Shown: piece after piece, positions 1-5,694 of the stretch
Numbering within the stretch: position 1 is the stretch's first letter
Layout of the letters: every line of letters starts with the position of its first letter
Notes under the pieces: generated by a model
The model's database searches: none
Seen by the model: the letters and a program-made list of their open reading frames with translations, nothing else
What the model was told of the DNA's origin: nothing
Source: Aurantimonadaceae bacterium
GTDB lineage: Bacteria > Pseudomonadota > Alphaproteobacteria > Rhizobiales > Rhizobiaceae
Assembly (NCBI GenBank): GCA_003232595.1
Contig: QIIJ01000119.1
Location: 1-6,212, forward strand
Direction of reading: 5' to 3'
DNA: 6,212 nt
Made by a program: the position numbers and the translations under genes

Positions 1-1126
1 AATCCGGATGAGACATGCGGTAGATGAAGTAAAACGCCGCGTCCTTGATTTCCTGCGGGATGTTTTTGGGTATCGAAGCGGTGCGGCACCAAAGCGACAT
101 TGCCCGGTTGGTGATGGAACCATCATCATTTTTCCAGCCCGGAACAATTGCGCCGCGCTGGTCTTCCGCCCGCTCGGTACCCTGCTGCTGCACGGTAAAC
201 TCGGCCAGATCGATCCACCAGATTGACATCACATCAGAGCCAGATTGCCAGCGCTGGATGGTCGTGCCGATATCCATTGCTTCCGCGCCTGGAGGTCCGA
301 ATTTGATGATCTCCTTGTACATATCAAGGGTTTCGGCGGCCTTGCCCTGGTTGATTACCGGGTTCATGTTTTCGTCAAAATAATTGACGCCCGCGGAGGC
401 TGCAATATTCATCCAGAAGCCCCAGCCGAAATTTGGCGGATTGACCACCATGGAGGTGCCATAAACGCCGTCGCTGCTCAGTTCCTCGGTCATGAACTGG
501 GTGACCTTGAGGAAATCATCCCAGGTTTTTGGCACTTCGAGATTCTGCTGAAAGCGGCTCGAATACTTGCTCTGCAAGTCAGCACGTTCGAAGAAGCTTT
601 TGCGGTAATGCATGATGTGGATATCGCCATCCAGCATCACGCCATAGTTCTTACCGTCCCATTTGGTATAAAATTCCGAATAGGCGGGCATTACCCAGTC
701 TTTGTATTCATCGGTTCCCTCATACTGGGCGTAATAGTCATCAAGAGGTTCCAACTGGCCGGTTTCAGCCAAAGCACCAAAAAACAGGCTGGGATATTGA
801 ACCCAGTCAAAACGAGGGCGTTTGGATAAAAGCTGAGGCAGGATTTTTGCAATCGCGTCACCGCCATCATAGTTTTCGCGGCCCTTGATGCCGACGCCTG
901 CTTCTTTTTCAAGCAGGGGCGAAAGCCACAGGGGCGCGTGCAGCCAGTTTGAATCCTGGAAATAGTTGAGCTTGATGTCCTTGAACAGTTTTTTGCCCGG
1001 CGGCACCATCATCTTTGTCTGCGCACCGGCAGGTCTGATAATGCTCGGCGCAACCGCCGCCGCCCCGGCACTCTTCGCCACATTCTGCATGAATTTCCGT
1101 CTGGTAATAGCGCTGAAAATACTCAT
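1..1126 (-). CDS. ABC transporter periplasmic solute-binding protein (family 1, carbohydrate type), C-terminus cut off by the window edge
   Basis: This gene encodes the extracytoplasmic receptor of the sugar importer made by the genes upstream; it would bind the solute in the periplasm and deliver it to the two permeases. Reading leftwards from ATG at 1126, the frame stays open for 375 codons to the window edge with no stop, so the protein is incomplete. Residues 1-36 form a Tat signal: twin arginines R9-R10 in TRRKF, an Ala-rich stretch, then a likely cleavage site near AGA-Q at 34-37. The mature part looks like CUT1-type binding proteins: a DGDIHIMHYRKSFFE stretch (166-180), a PKTWDDF motif (199-205), and aromatic residues around 234-238 and 302-305 that could stack on sugar rings. 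A GGGAG ribosome site (plus-strand 1133-1137) precedes the chosen ATG. It is the last visible gene of the operon, 90 bp after ATPase 2. The family call is firm; the substrate is unknown, with a sugar or polyol most likely. Longer open frames on the other strand and in another minus frame here are shadows. Confidence 0.93.
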   Translation of the reverse strand, partial: MSIFSAITRRKFMQNVAKSAGAAAVAPSIIRPAGAQTKMMVPPGKKLFKDIKLNYFQDSNWLHAPLWLSPLLEKEAGVGIKGRENYDGGDAIAKILPQLLSKRPRFDWVQYPSLFFGALAETGQLEPLDDYYAQYEGTDEYKDWVMPAYSEFYTKWDGKNYGVMLDGDIHIMHYRKSFFERADLQSKYSSRFQQNLEVPKTWDDFLKVTQFMTEELSSDGVYGTSMVVNPPNFGWGFWMNIAASAGVNYFDENMNPVINQGKAAETLDMYKEIIKFGPPGAEAMDIGTTIQRWQSGSDVMSIWWIDLAEFTVQQQGTERAEDQRGAIVPGWKNDDGSITNRAMSLWCRTASIPKNIPQEIKDAAFYFIYRMSHPD

Positions 1127-1216
1127 TTTCTACTCCCTTTCCTGATGTGCCCATTTCTCCTGTTGTCATTTTAATGCGGGCATTGGTTTGACCCATTGTC
1201 GGGCCGATTGGATCGT
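1127..1216 (-). other. 90-bp spacer between ATPase 2 and the binding-protein gene
   Basis: This is the only sizeable gap within the operon; all other junctions are at most 7 bp. It contains the AAGGGAG ribosome site of the binding-protein gene at its left end and an AGGAG directly before an out-of-frame ATG (spacing too short to be useful). I see no strong hairpin or promoter in it. Confidence 0.6.
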
Positions 1217-2323
1217 CTAGGCGATCAATTGCTTGTTATCCTTGTCAAAAATCATCAAATCCTGCGGGTTGTAACCAAGTAAAACCGTCTCGCCACGTTG
1301 TGCAGCCGTGTGCGGTGGTACGAGCGCGCGAAACAATTGGGAGCCCGACTTAAGTGTCAGGATTGAGCGCTCGCCGAGATATTCGTTGATATGCACTTTG
1401 GCTGAAAGGGTGTCCTCATCTGCACCATTGGCAAGATGTAAATGCTGGGGACGAATGGCAGCGATAATATCATCTTGGCCATGCTGGCTCAATTTGGCGC
1501 TGCAAACTTTATCCGGTGTAAACGAGATTGATGCATCTCCATTGACAACACGCAGGGAACTGCCCTCTCGCATGATTTTCAGATCAAAAAAATTGGTCGG
1601 CGGCTCGCCAATAAAATCAGCGACAAATACATTTGCAGGCGTAGCATAAAGCTCATTGCGGGTGCCTGCCTGTTGCAGCAGTGCATGGTCCATCACCGCC
1701 ACGCGGTCTGCCAGTGCCAGCGCCTCCATCTGGTCGTGGGTGACATAGATCATTGTCTTGCCGAGTTCGCGGTGCAACACTTTCAGATCGAGCAACATCT
1801 GGAATTTCAGGTTTGCATCAAGATGGCTCATAACCTCATCAAGGATAAATACATCCGGGTCGCGAATGAGTGCGCGGCCAAGACTGACCCGCTGCTGCTC
1901 ACCGCCGGAAAGTGATGGTGGTTTCTGATCGAGAATTTTATCGAGCCGCATGATTTCGGCGATACGGTGAACCTTGCGCTTGCGTTCCGCCTCATCAAAT
2001 CCACGCACTTCAAGCGGAAAGCCGAGATTTTCAGCGATGGTGAAATTGGGATAAAGTGCATAGGTTTCAAAGGCCATGGCCACATTGCGTTCACGCGGTT
2101 CCAGGTCATTGACCCTTTTGCCATCAAACAGAATATCGCCCGAGGTGATGTTCTCAAGCCCGACAATCATCCGCAGGGTCGAGGTTTTGCCGCAGCCTGA
2201 GGGGCCAAGAAGGGCCACAAATTCTCCGTCCGCCACCTCAAGATTAAAATCCTTCACCGCATGCACATCACCATAGCGGGAGGGATAAATCTTGTTGACA
2301 TTGGCAAGCGTGATTGTGGCCAT
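1217..2323 (-). CDS. ABC transporter ATP-binding protein 2 (MalK/CUT1-like)
   Basis: This is a cytoplasmic ATPase subunit that would power solute import with ATPase 1. The protein has 368 residues from ATG at 2323, the usual MalK size. Visible motifs are Walker A GPSGCGKT (40-47), a Q-loop region AFETYALYP with Glu86 where Gln is normal, signature LSGGE (138-142) instead of LSGGQ, Walker B VFILDE (158-163) followed by Val164 rather than the common Pro, D-loop SHLDA (166-170) and the switch histidine H197 in THD. Residues from about 240 onward form the C-terminal TOBE/OB regulatory domain, including IRPQH (290-294). The ATG overlaps the stop of ATPase 1 by one base (TGATG), which suggests translational coupling; I prefer it to a TTG one codon upstream. 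A 90-bp gap follows before the binding-protein gene. Known MalK dimers need signature and Q-loop residues from both subunits, so the substitutions may make this half an asymmetric partner. It should be active, since the lysine, the Walker B glutamate and the histidine are all kept. Confidence 0.95.
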   Translation of the reverse strand: MATITLANVNKIYPSRYGDVHAVKDFNLEVADGEFVALLGPSGCGKTSTLRMIVGLENITSGDILFDGKRVNDLEPRERNVAMAFETYALYPNFTIAENLGFPLEVRGFDEAERKRKVHRIAEIMRLDKILDQKPPSLSGGEQQRVSLGRALIRDPDVFILDEVMSHLDANLKFQMLLDLKVLHRELGKTMIYVTHDQMEALALADRVAVMDHALLQQAGTRNELYATPANVFVADFIGEPPTNFFDLKIMREGSSLRVVNGDASISFTPDKVCSAKLSQHGQDDIIAAIRPQHLHLANGADEDTLSAKVHINEYLGERSILTLKSGSQLFRALVPPHTAAQRGETVLLGYNPQDLMIFDKDNKQLIA

Positions 2324-3421
2324 CAAATCACCTTGCCGCTTGCTGTATCAAACAGGTGAAATGCATCGCCATCAACGGCCAGTCTGACGTCCTGTCCATA
2401 GGCATAAACCTCGTCAGGCAGGCCAAGAGCCGTGAGCTTGATACCATTTAAATCAGTTATTACGATGGAAGTGGCACCGAGTGCCTCGAATACATCGACC
2501 TTGCACCTGTTCGCTGCTTTGAGGTTTGCCGCCTTCCGGCAGAACACGAATATTCTGTGGTCGGATACCGAGCGAAATTGTACCTGATGCATGACCGTTC
2601 AATTTTTCACGTTGTGCAGGAGACAGTGCAAATTCAAGTGCCCCGCCCGACAGGCTTTCCAGCAACAGTCTGTCATCTTCTGACCGGGCCCTGGTTTCCA
2701 CGATATTTATCGTCGGTTGGCCAAGATTGCGGGCAACGAACAGGTCGGCAGGTGCCTCGAATAATTCTCGTGGTGTACCGACCTGAACGAGGCCGCCATT
2801 ACCCATCATGCCAACCCGGTCGCCAAGGGATAGAGCTTCCGAATAATCGTGGGTAACGTATAAGGTTGCGACCCTGCGAAGGGCCTCAAGGGTGTGGAAT
2901 TGTTCGCGCAATTCATGGCGGATTTTGGCATCAAGGTGTGAAATCGGCTCATCCAGTAAAAATACGGAAGGTTTCGAGATCAACGTGCGCCCCAAAGCCG
3001 TGCGCTGTTTTTGACCGCCGGAAATCTCGCCTGGCTTGCGATCCAGAAGCTGGTCGATGCGCAGCAATTTGGCAACTTCGCGCACCCGCCTGTCAATTTC
3101 CGCTTTAGGAATTTTCTGGGCAATTAAAGGGCTGGCGATGTTCCTGAAAACGCTCATGTGCGGGTAGAGCGCATAACCTTCAAAGGTCATGGCAATCTTG
3201 CGCCGATAGGGCGGTAATTTGGAGATATCTTTGCCACCAACTATCACTCGTCCGGCATCGACCGCTTCCAGTCCCGCTACGAGACGTAAAAGCGTTGTTT
3301 TACCGATGCCGCTGGGGCCCACGACGACAAAAAACTCACCCTCCTCGACAACAAGGTCAAGCCGGTCAATCACCGGGAAATCCCAACCCTTGCACAGGCC
3401 TTCTATTTCCAGCCTCGACAT
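2323..3421 (-). pseudogene. ABC transporter ATP-binding protein 1 (MalK/CUT1-like), interrupted by a one-base frameshift near 2501
   Basis: This is the first of the two importer ATPases. From ATG at 3421 the frame encodes 322 residues and stops at 2453. It has Walker A GPSGIGKT (35-42), Q-loop region TFEGYALYP with Glu81 in place of Gln, signature ISGGQ (133-137), Walker B VFLLDE (153-158), SHLDA (161-165) and H191. MalK-like sequence continues through GIRPQNIRVLP (285-295) and then degenerates after EQVQ (304-307). The missing tail, starting VDVFEALGA, lies in another minus frame from about 2499 to the stop at 2323. Removing one base of the plus-strand TT at 2501-2502 gives EQVQVDVFEALGA and a 365-residue protein, close to the 368 of ATPase 2, whose tail aligns with it (VHINEYLGE). 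The start lies 3 bp after the permease 2 stop, with AAGGGA just upstream. The nucleotide-binding domain is intact; about the last 58 residues of the TOBE domain are lost unless this is a sequencing error. Confidence 0.85.
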
Positions 3422-3424
3422 CGC

Positions 3425-4267
3425 CTATCCCTTCACAACGCCAAGGGAAAGACCGCGCACCATATACCGACGCAGGACAATAAACAGGGTTACCGGCGGC
3501 ACCATGGCGATCAGGCTGAACGCCATTTGCAGGTTCCACAATGACTGGCTGCCGCTGGTGAAAGTCGGGATAACAATGGTGAATGTGCGTACAGCTGAGC
3601 CAACAAACAGATTGGCAAAAAGATATTCATTCCAGGCAAATATCCAGCAAAGGATACCAACCGAAACCATGCCGGGCAGGACCAGCGGCAGGGTGACGCG
3701 CCAAAAGGCCTGAAAAGGCGTAAAACCATCAAGATAGGCCGCCTCTTCCAGTTCGCGTGGTGCATCGCGGAAAAACACCATCATCAGCCAGGTCGCAAGC
3801 GGCATGTTGAAGACCAGGTAAAGAATGATAAGCGACATATAGCTGTCGGTGCCCCAGGGCAGGGCGTCGAACAGAAAAAACATCGGAATGAGGATAGCAA
3901 CCGGCGGGAACATGCGGTTGGACAGGATCCAGAATGCCAGGTTTTCGCCCCCGGCCTGCTTTGGAAACCGGGCAAAAGCATAACCGGCCAGCGTTCCAAG
4001 AAACAGCGACAGGAGCGTATTGCCTGTTGCGATGATAAAGGAATCCACCAGCGCCTTGAAATTGGTCGGATCAGCAAAAACCGCAACAAAGTTTTCCGGG
4101 TGGAATTCCTTTGGCCAGAATGTCGGAACGGTCAAATTGGTTTCTGCTGCAGATTTGAAGGCGGTAATCACCTGCCAGTAAAGCGGAAACAGGGTAAACA
4201 CGACCCAAATGCCCAAAAACAGCAGAAGCAGCCATTTGACAAGGCTATAATTTTTCTTGCTCATCAT
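3425..4267 (-). CDS. ABC transporter permease 2 (MalG-like, CUT1 family)
   Basis: This is an inner-membrane subunit forming half of the translocation channel. From ATG at 4267 it has 280 residues, normal for MalG-type permeases. Hydrophobic segments suggest six membrane helices, roughly at 11-32, 72-98, 108-134, 144-166, 198-220 and 244-266. The cytoplasmic EAA loop that docks on the ATPase is clear at 174-194: EEAAYLDGF, then FWRVTLP. The C-terminus RRYMVRGLSLGVVKG (266-280) is typical of the MalG branch. The frame could extend upstream to a TTG at 4282 that overlaps permease 1. I chose ATG 4267 because it leaves a 7-bp gap and has a weak GAG ribosome site six bases upstream; a second ATG at 4264 is equally possible. 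The stop lies 3 bp from the ATPase 1 start. It would pair with permease 1. The family call is firm; specificity is not readable. Confidence 0.95.
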   Translation of the reverse strand: MMSKKNYSLVKWLLLLFLGIWVVFTLFPLYWQVITAFKSAAETNLTVPTFWPKEFHPENFVAVFADPTNFKALVDSFIIATGNTLLSLFLGTLAGYAFARFPKQAGGENLAFWILSNRMFPPVAILIPMFFLFDALPWGTDSYMSLIILYLVFNMPLATWLMMVFFRDAPRELEEAAYLDGFTPFQAFWRVTLPLVLPGMVSVGILCWIFAWNEYLFANLFVGSAVRTFTIVIPTFTSGSQSLWNLQMAFSLIAMVPPVTLFIVLRRYMVRGLSLGVVKG

Positions 4268-4274
4268 CGCCGTC

Positions 4275-5267
4275 TCACGCAATCGCCTGGGCCTTCAGCA
4301 CCTTTTTCAGGTACTTCAGGAACAGGGTTATAATGACTGCAGAACAGGCAAAAATGATGATCGCATAGGCCGCCGCCTCACCAATTGCAAACTCGCGAAT
4401 GCCGCGCTGGAAGGCGATATAGGCAGGCAGTTCGGAGGTTTGCGCCGGGCCGCCGGAGGTCATCACATAAACCAGATCAACAAATTTGAAGGCATCCATA
4501 AAGCGCACGATGAAGGCAATGGCGATAACCTCCTTGAGCATCGGCAGGGTAATACGGCGCATGACAATCCAGCCACCTGCACCGTCAACCTTGGCAGCCT
4601 CATAGACAGCCGGCGGCAGGGAAACACGGCCTGAATAGATGATCAAAAGCGGTAGCGCCGTCCAGTTCCACACATCAGCAATGATGATGGACCAGAGCGA
4701 AACACCTGCATTGAACCATTCCACCGGAGACGAGATCAGTCCCATCGAGAGCAGGGCGTGATTAACCGCGCCATTTGAAGGGGTCAGCATGAATTTCCAC
4801 AACACACCGACAATCGACGGCGGCAACATCATCGGCAGAACGACCGCAATCAATATCAGCGTTCTGAGCAGAGGTTTCTGGACCAGCTCAAACAGGGTCA
4901 ATGCCAAAATAACCGCCAGCACCACTTCCAGGCCTGTACCAAATGTCAGGTAAAGGGTGAGATGCCAGATGCTGTCGCTGAACCGTGAGGAGGATAAAAC
5001 AGTGATGAAATTCTCAAACCCGACAAAGCTCCAGTTGGACTGGAACAGGCGCATCATGTTGGTGTCCTGAAAGGCGTGGTAGAACATCCAGATAGTCGGG
5101 TAGATGACGATTGCCAGCAGGGTCAATACAGGCAGGCCAACAAGGGCAACGGGCACCCAGCGGGCAACAATCAGGTTGGTGGGGATTTTCTTGCGTTTGG
5201 CAAACCAGTCGGGCACGCCTTGGGATGGGTTTGCAACAGCGCCATAACTACCGCTACCTGTCGACAT
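4275..5267 (-). CDS. ABC transporter permease 1 (MalF-like, CUT1 family)
   Basis: This is the first gene of the operon and the second membrane half of the channel. The 330-residue protein starts with a hydrophilic Gly/Ser-rich stretch and a KRKK cluster (about 1-35) on the cytoplasmic side. Membrane helices follow at about 36-57, 104-126, 133-160, 190-211, 245-265 and 300-318. The EAA loop is clear at 221-244: VYEAAKVDGAGGW, then RRITLPML. A YVMTSGGPAQTSELPAYIAF stretch (267-286) matches the conserved periplasmic region of MalF/UgpA-type permeases. It lacks the large periplasmic loop of E. coli MalF, as most CUT1 permeases do. ATG 5267 has GGGAG (plus-strand 5278-5282) at workable spacing and is the only good start. 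The stop is 7 bp before permease 2. It is transcribed away from the LacI-type regulator gene across the operator region. Confidence 0.95.
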   Translation of the reverse strand: MSTGSGSYGAVANPSQGVPDWFAKRKKIPTNLIVARWVPVALVGLPVLTLLAIVIYPTIWMFYHAFQDTNMMRLFQSNWSFVGFENFITVLSSSRFSDSIWHLTLYLTFGTGLEVVLAVILALTLFELVQKPLLRTLILIAVVLPMMLPPSIVGVLWKFMLTPSNGAVNHALLSMGLISSPVEWFNAGVSLWSIIIADVWNWTALPLLIIYSGRVSLPPAVYEAAKVDGAGGWIVMRRITLPMLKEVIAIAFIVRFMDAFKFVDLVYVMTSGGPAQTSELPAYIAFQRGIREFAIGEAAAYAIIIFACSAVIITLFLKYLKKVLKAQAIA

Positions 5268-5479
5268 GGAATGCCGTCTCCCGATAAATCCACATTTCGA
5301 TCAACCAAATGGGCCATCGATCATAAATTGATTAACGCATAATCCCGAACTGTTCGCAAGAGGGTATCAGAGTTTAATCATATGCCGGGTAAGAATCCGG
5401 TATTATGATATATAATTCAATGAGCTAACCAGGTCACAGGGTTTTGTATTACTGATTTTCAGGCAGGGTATTATTCTCG

Positions 5480-5495
5480 TATGAAACGTTTCATA
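5480..5495. promoter_or_regulatory. LacI-family operator O1 (perfect palindrome)
   Basis: TATGAAACGTTTCATA is a perfect 16-bp palindrome with a central CG, the form bound by LacI-family dimers whose hinge leucines insert at the central CpG. It lies between the importer operon and the regulator gene, centred 33 bp from a near-identical second site. The assignment to this regulator is inferred from proximity and form. Confidence 0.82.
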
Positions 5496-5510
5496 TGCAA
5501 TAAAACTTCA

Positions 5511-5530
5511 AATATGAAACGATTCATATT
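5511..5530. promoter_or_regulatory. LacI-family operator O2 (near-perfect palindrome)
   Basis: The core TATGAAACGATTCATA (5513-5528) differs from O1 at one base, and its symmetry extends two bases on each side (AA/TT). The 33-bp centre-to-centre distance is about three helical turns, so dimers on both sites would sit on roughly the same face of the DNA. The site touches the TATAAT on the operon strand, so bound protein would block RNA polymerase there. Confidence 0.8.
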
Positions 5531-5533
5531 ATA
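5528..5533 (-). promoter_or_regulatory. Candidate -10 box of the importer operon promoter
   Basis: On the minus strand this reads TATAAT, a perfect sigma-70 -10 hexamer overlapping the end of O2. No good -35 lies at 17 bp (GAATAT). A TTGCCT at 5550-5545 is too close to it, but would suit a shifted -10 TATGAA (5528-5523) with a 16-bp spacer. Either reading starts transcription inside O2, giving an untranslated leader of about 250 bases before permease 1. Confidence 0.45.
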
Positions 5534-5581
5534 GTGTGCCAGACAGGCAAATATTCTGATTGGCGTATGGCGTCATTCATG

Positions 5582-5610
5582 TTGACCGGTTGTCGGGTGA
5601 TGAGTAGAAA
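5582..5610 (+). promoter_or_regulatory. Candidate promoter of the LacI-type regulator gene
   Basis: TTGACC (5582-5587) and TAGAAA (5605-5610) are separated by 17 bp, matching the -35 and -10 consensus at five and four of six bases. Transcription would start near 5617, leaving a leader of about 80 bases. The inverted repeat at 5588-5621 spans the spacer and -10. A weaker alternative with TATTAT at 5469-5474 lies next to O1. Confidence 0.35.
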
Positions 5611-5621
5611 ATCCGACAACC
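5588..5621 (+). repeat. 11-bp inverted repeat (hairpin or second regulatory site)
   Basis: GGTTGTCGGGT (5588-5598) faces ATCCGACAACC (5611-5621) across a 12-base gap. The outer nine pairs are perfect, followed by one G-T and one T-A pair, so a plus-strand RNA could fold into an 11-pair stem while a minus-strand RNA would have one mismatch. No T-run follows on either strand, so it is not a typical terminator. It may be a leader hairpin or a protein-binding site unrelated to O1/O2. Confidence 0.6.
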
Positions 5622-5667
5622 AAATAATGCAATCTGCGGCAGACAAAAATATGTAAAATTCTAATAA

Positions 5668-5691
5668 GCAATCAGGCAGGCAATCAGGACC
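5668..5691 (+). repeat. 12-bp-period tandem repeat carrying the regulator's ribosome binding site
   Basis: GCAATCAGG occurs at 5668-5676 and again at 5680-5688, so two 12-bp units lie side by side and differ in their last three bases. The second copy provides the AGGA (5686-5689) placed five bases before the regulator's ATG at 5695. The first copy supplies another AGG too far upstream to be used directly. Confidence 0.6.
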
Positions 5692-5694
5692 AAT

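Larger units (their letters stand above)
5268..5694. promoter_or_regulatory. Divergent intergenic control region between importer operon and LacI-type regulator
   Basis: This 427-bp stretch holds no gene. From left to right: 5268-5290 carries the permease 1 ribosome site. 5291-5440 is AT-rich (for example around 5401-5418) and has an imperfect 9-bp inverted repeat at 5382-5403 with a 4-base loop, plus a TCGATCA direct repeat at 5297 and 5317; I cannot assign either a role. 5480-5530 has the two operators. 5528-5533 is a TATAAT on the minus strand. 5582-5621 has a candidate promoter for the regulator gene and an 11-bp inverted repeat. 5668-5691 has the tandem repeat and the regulator's ribosome site. 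Confidence 0.85.

Noticed and set aside
245..829. Plus-strand open frame of 194 codons
   Set aside because: It lies antisense to the binding-protein gene, whose minus frame is open across the whole region and reads as a recognisable family member; the plus product resembles nothing.
909..1196. Minus-strand open frame with ATG, overlapping the binding-protein start
   Set aside because: It is out of frame with the Tat signal and family sequence. Its product is Cys/Gly-rich low-quality translation and its start lacks a well-spaced ribosome site.
2453..2530. Programmed frameshift in ATPase 1
   Set aside because: I see no slippery heptamer or obvious downstream structure at the crossover, and the family is not known to use recoding; a simple indel fits better.
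3219..3713. Plus-strand open frame of 164 codons spanning the permease 2/ATPase 1 junction
   Set aside because: It is antisense to two strongly supported genes, has no family features, and is best explained as a shadow of their codon use.
5382..5403. Imperfect inverted repeat with CCGG arms as a terminator
   Set aside because: The stem has two non-Watson-Crick pairs and no T-run follows, and no gene ends nearby.
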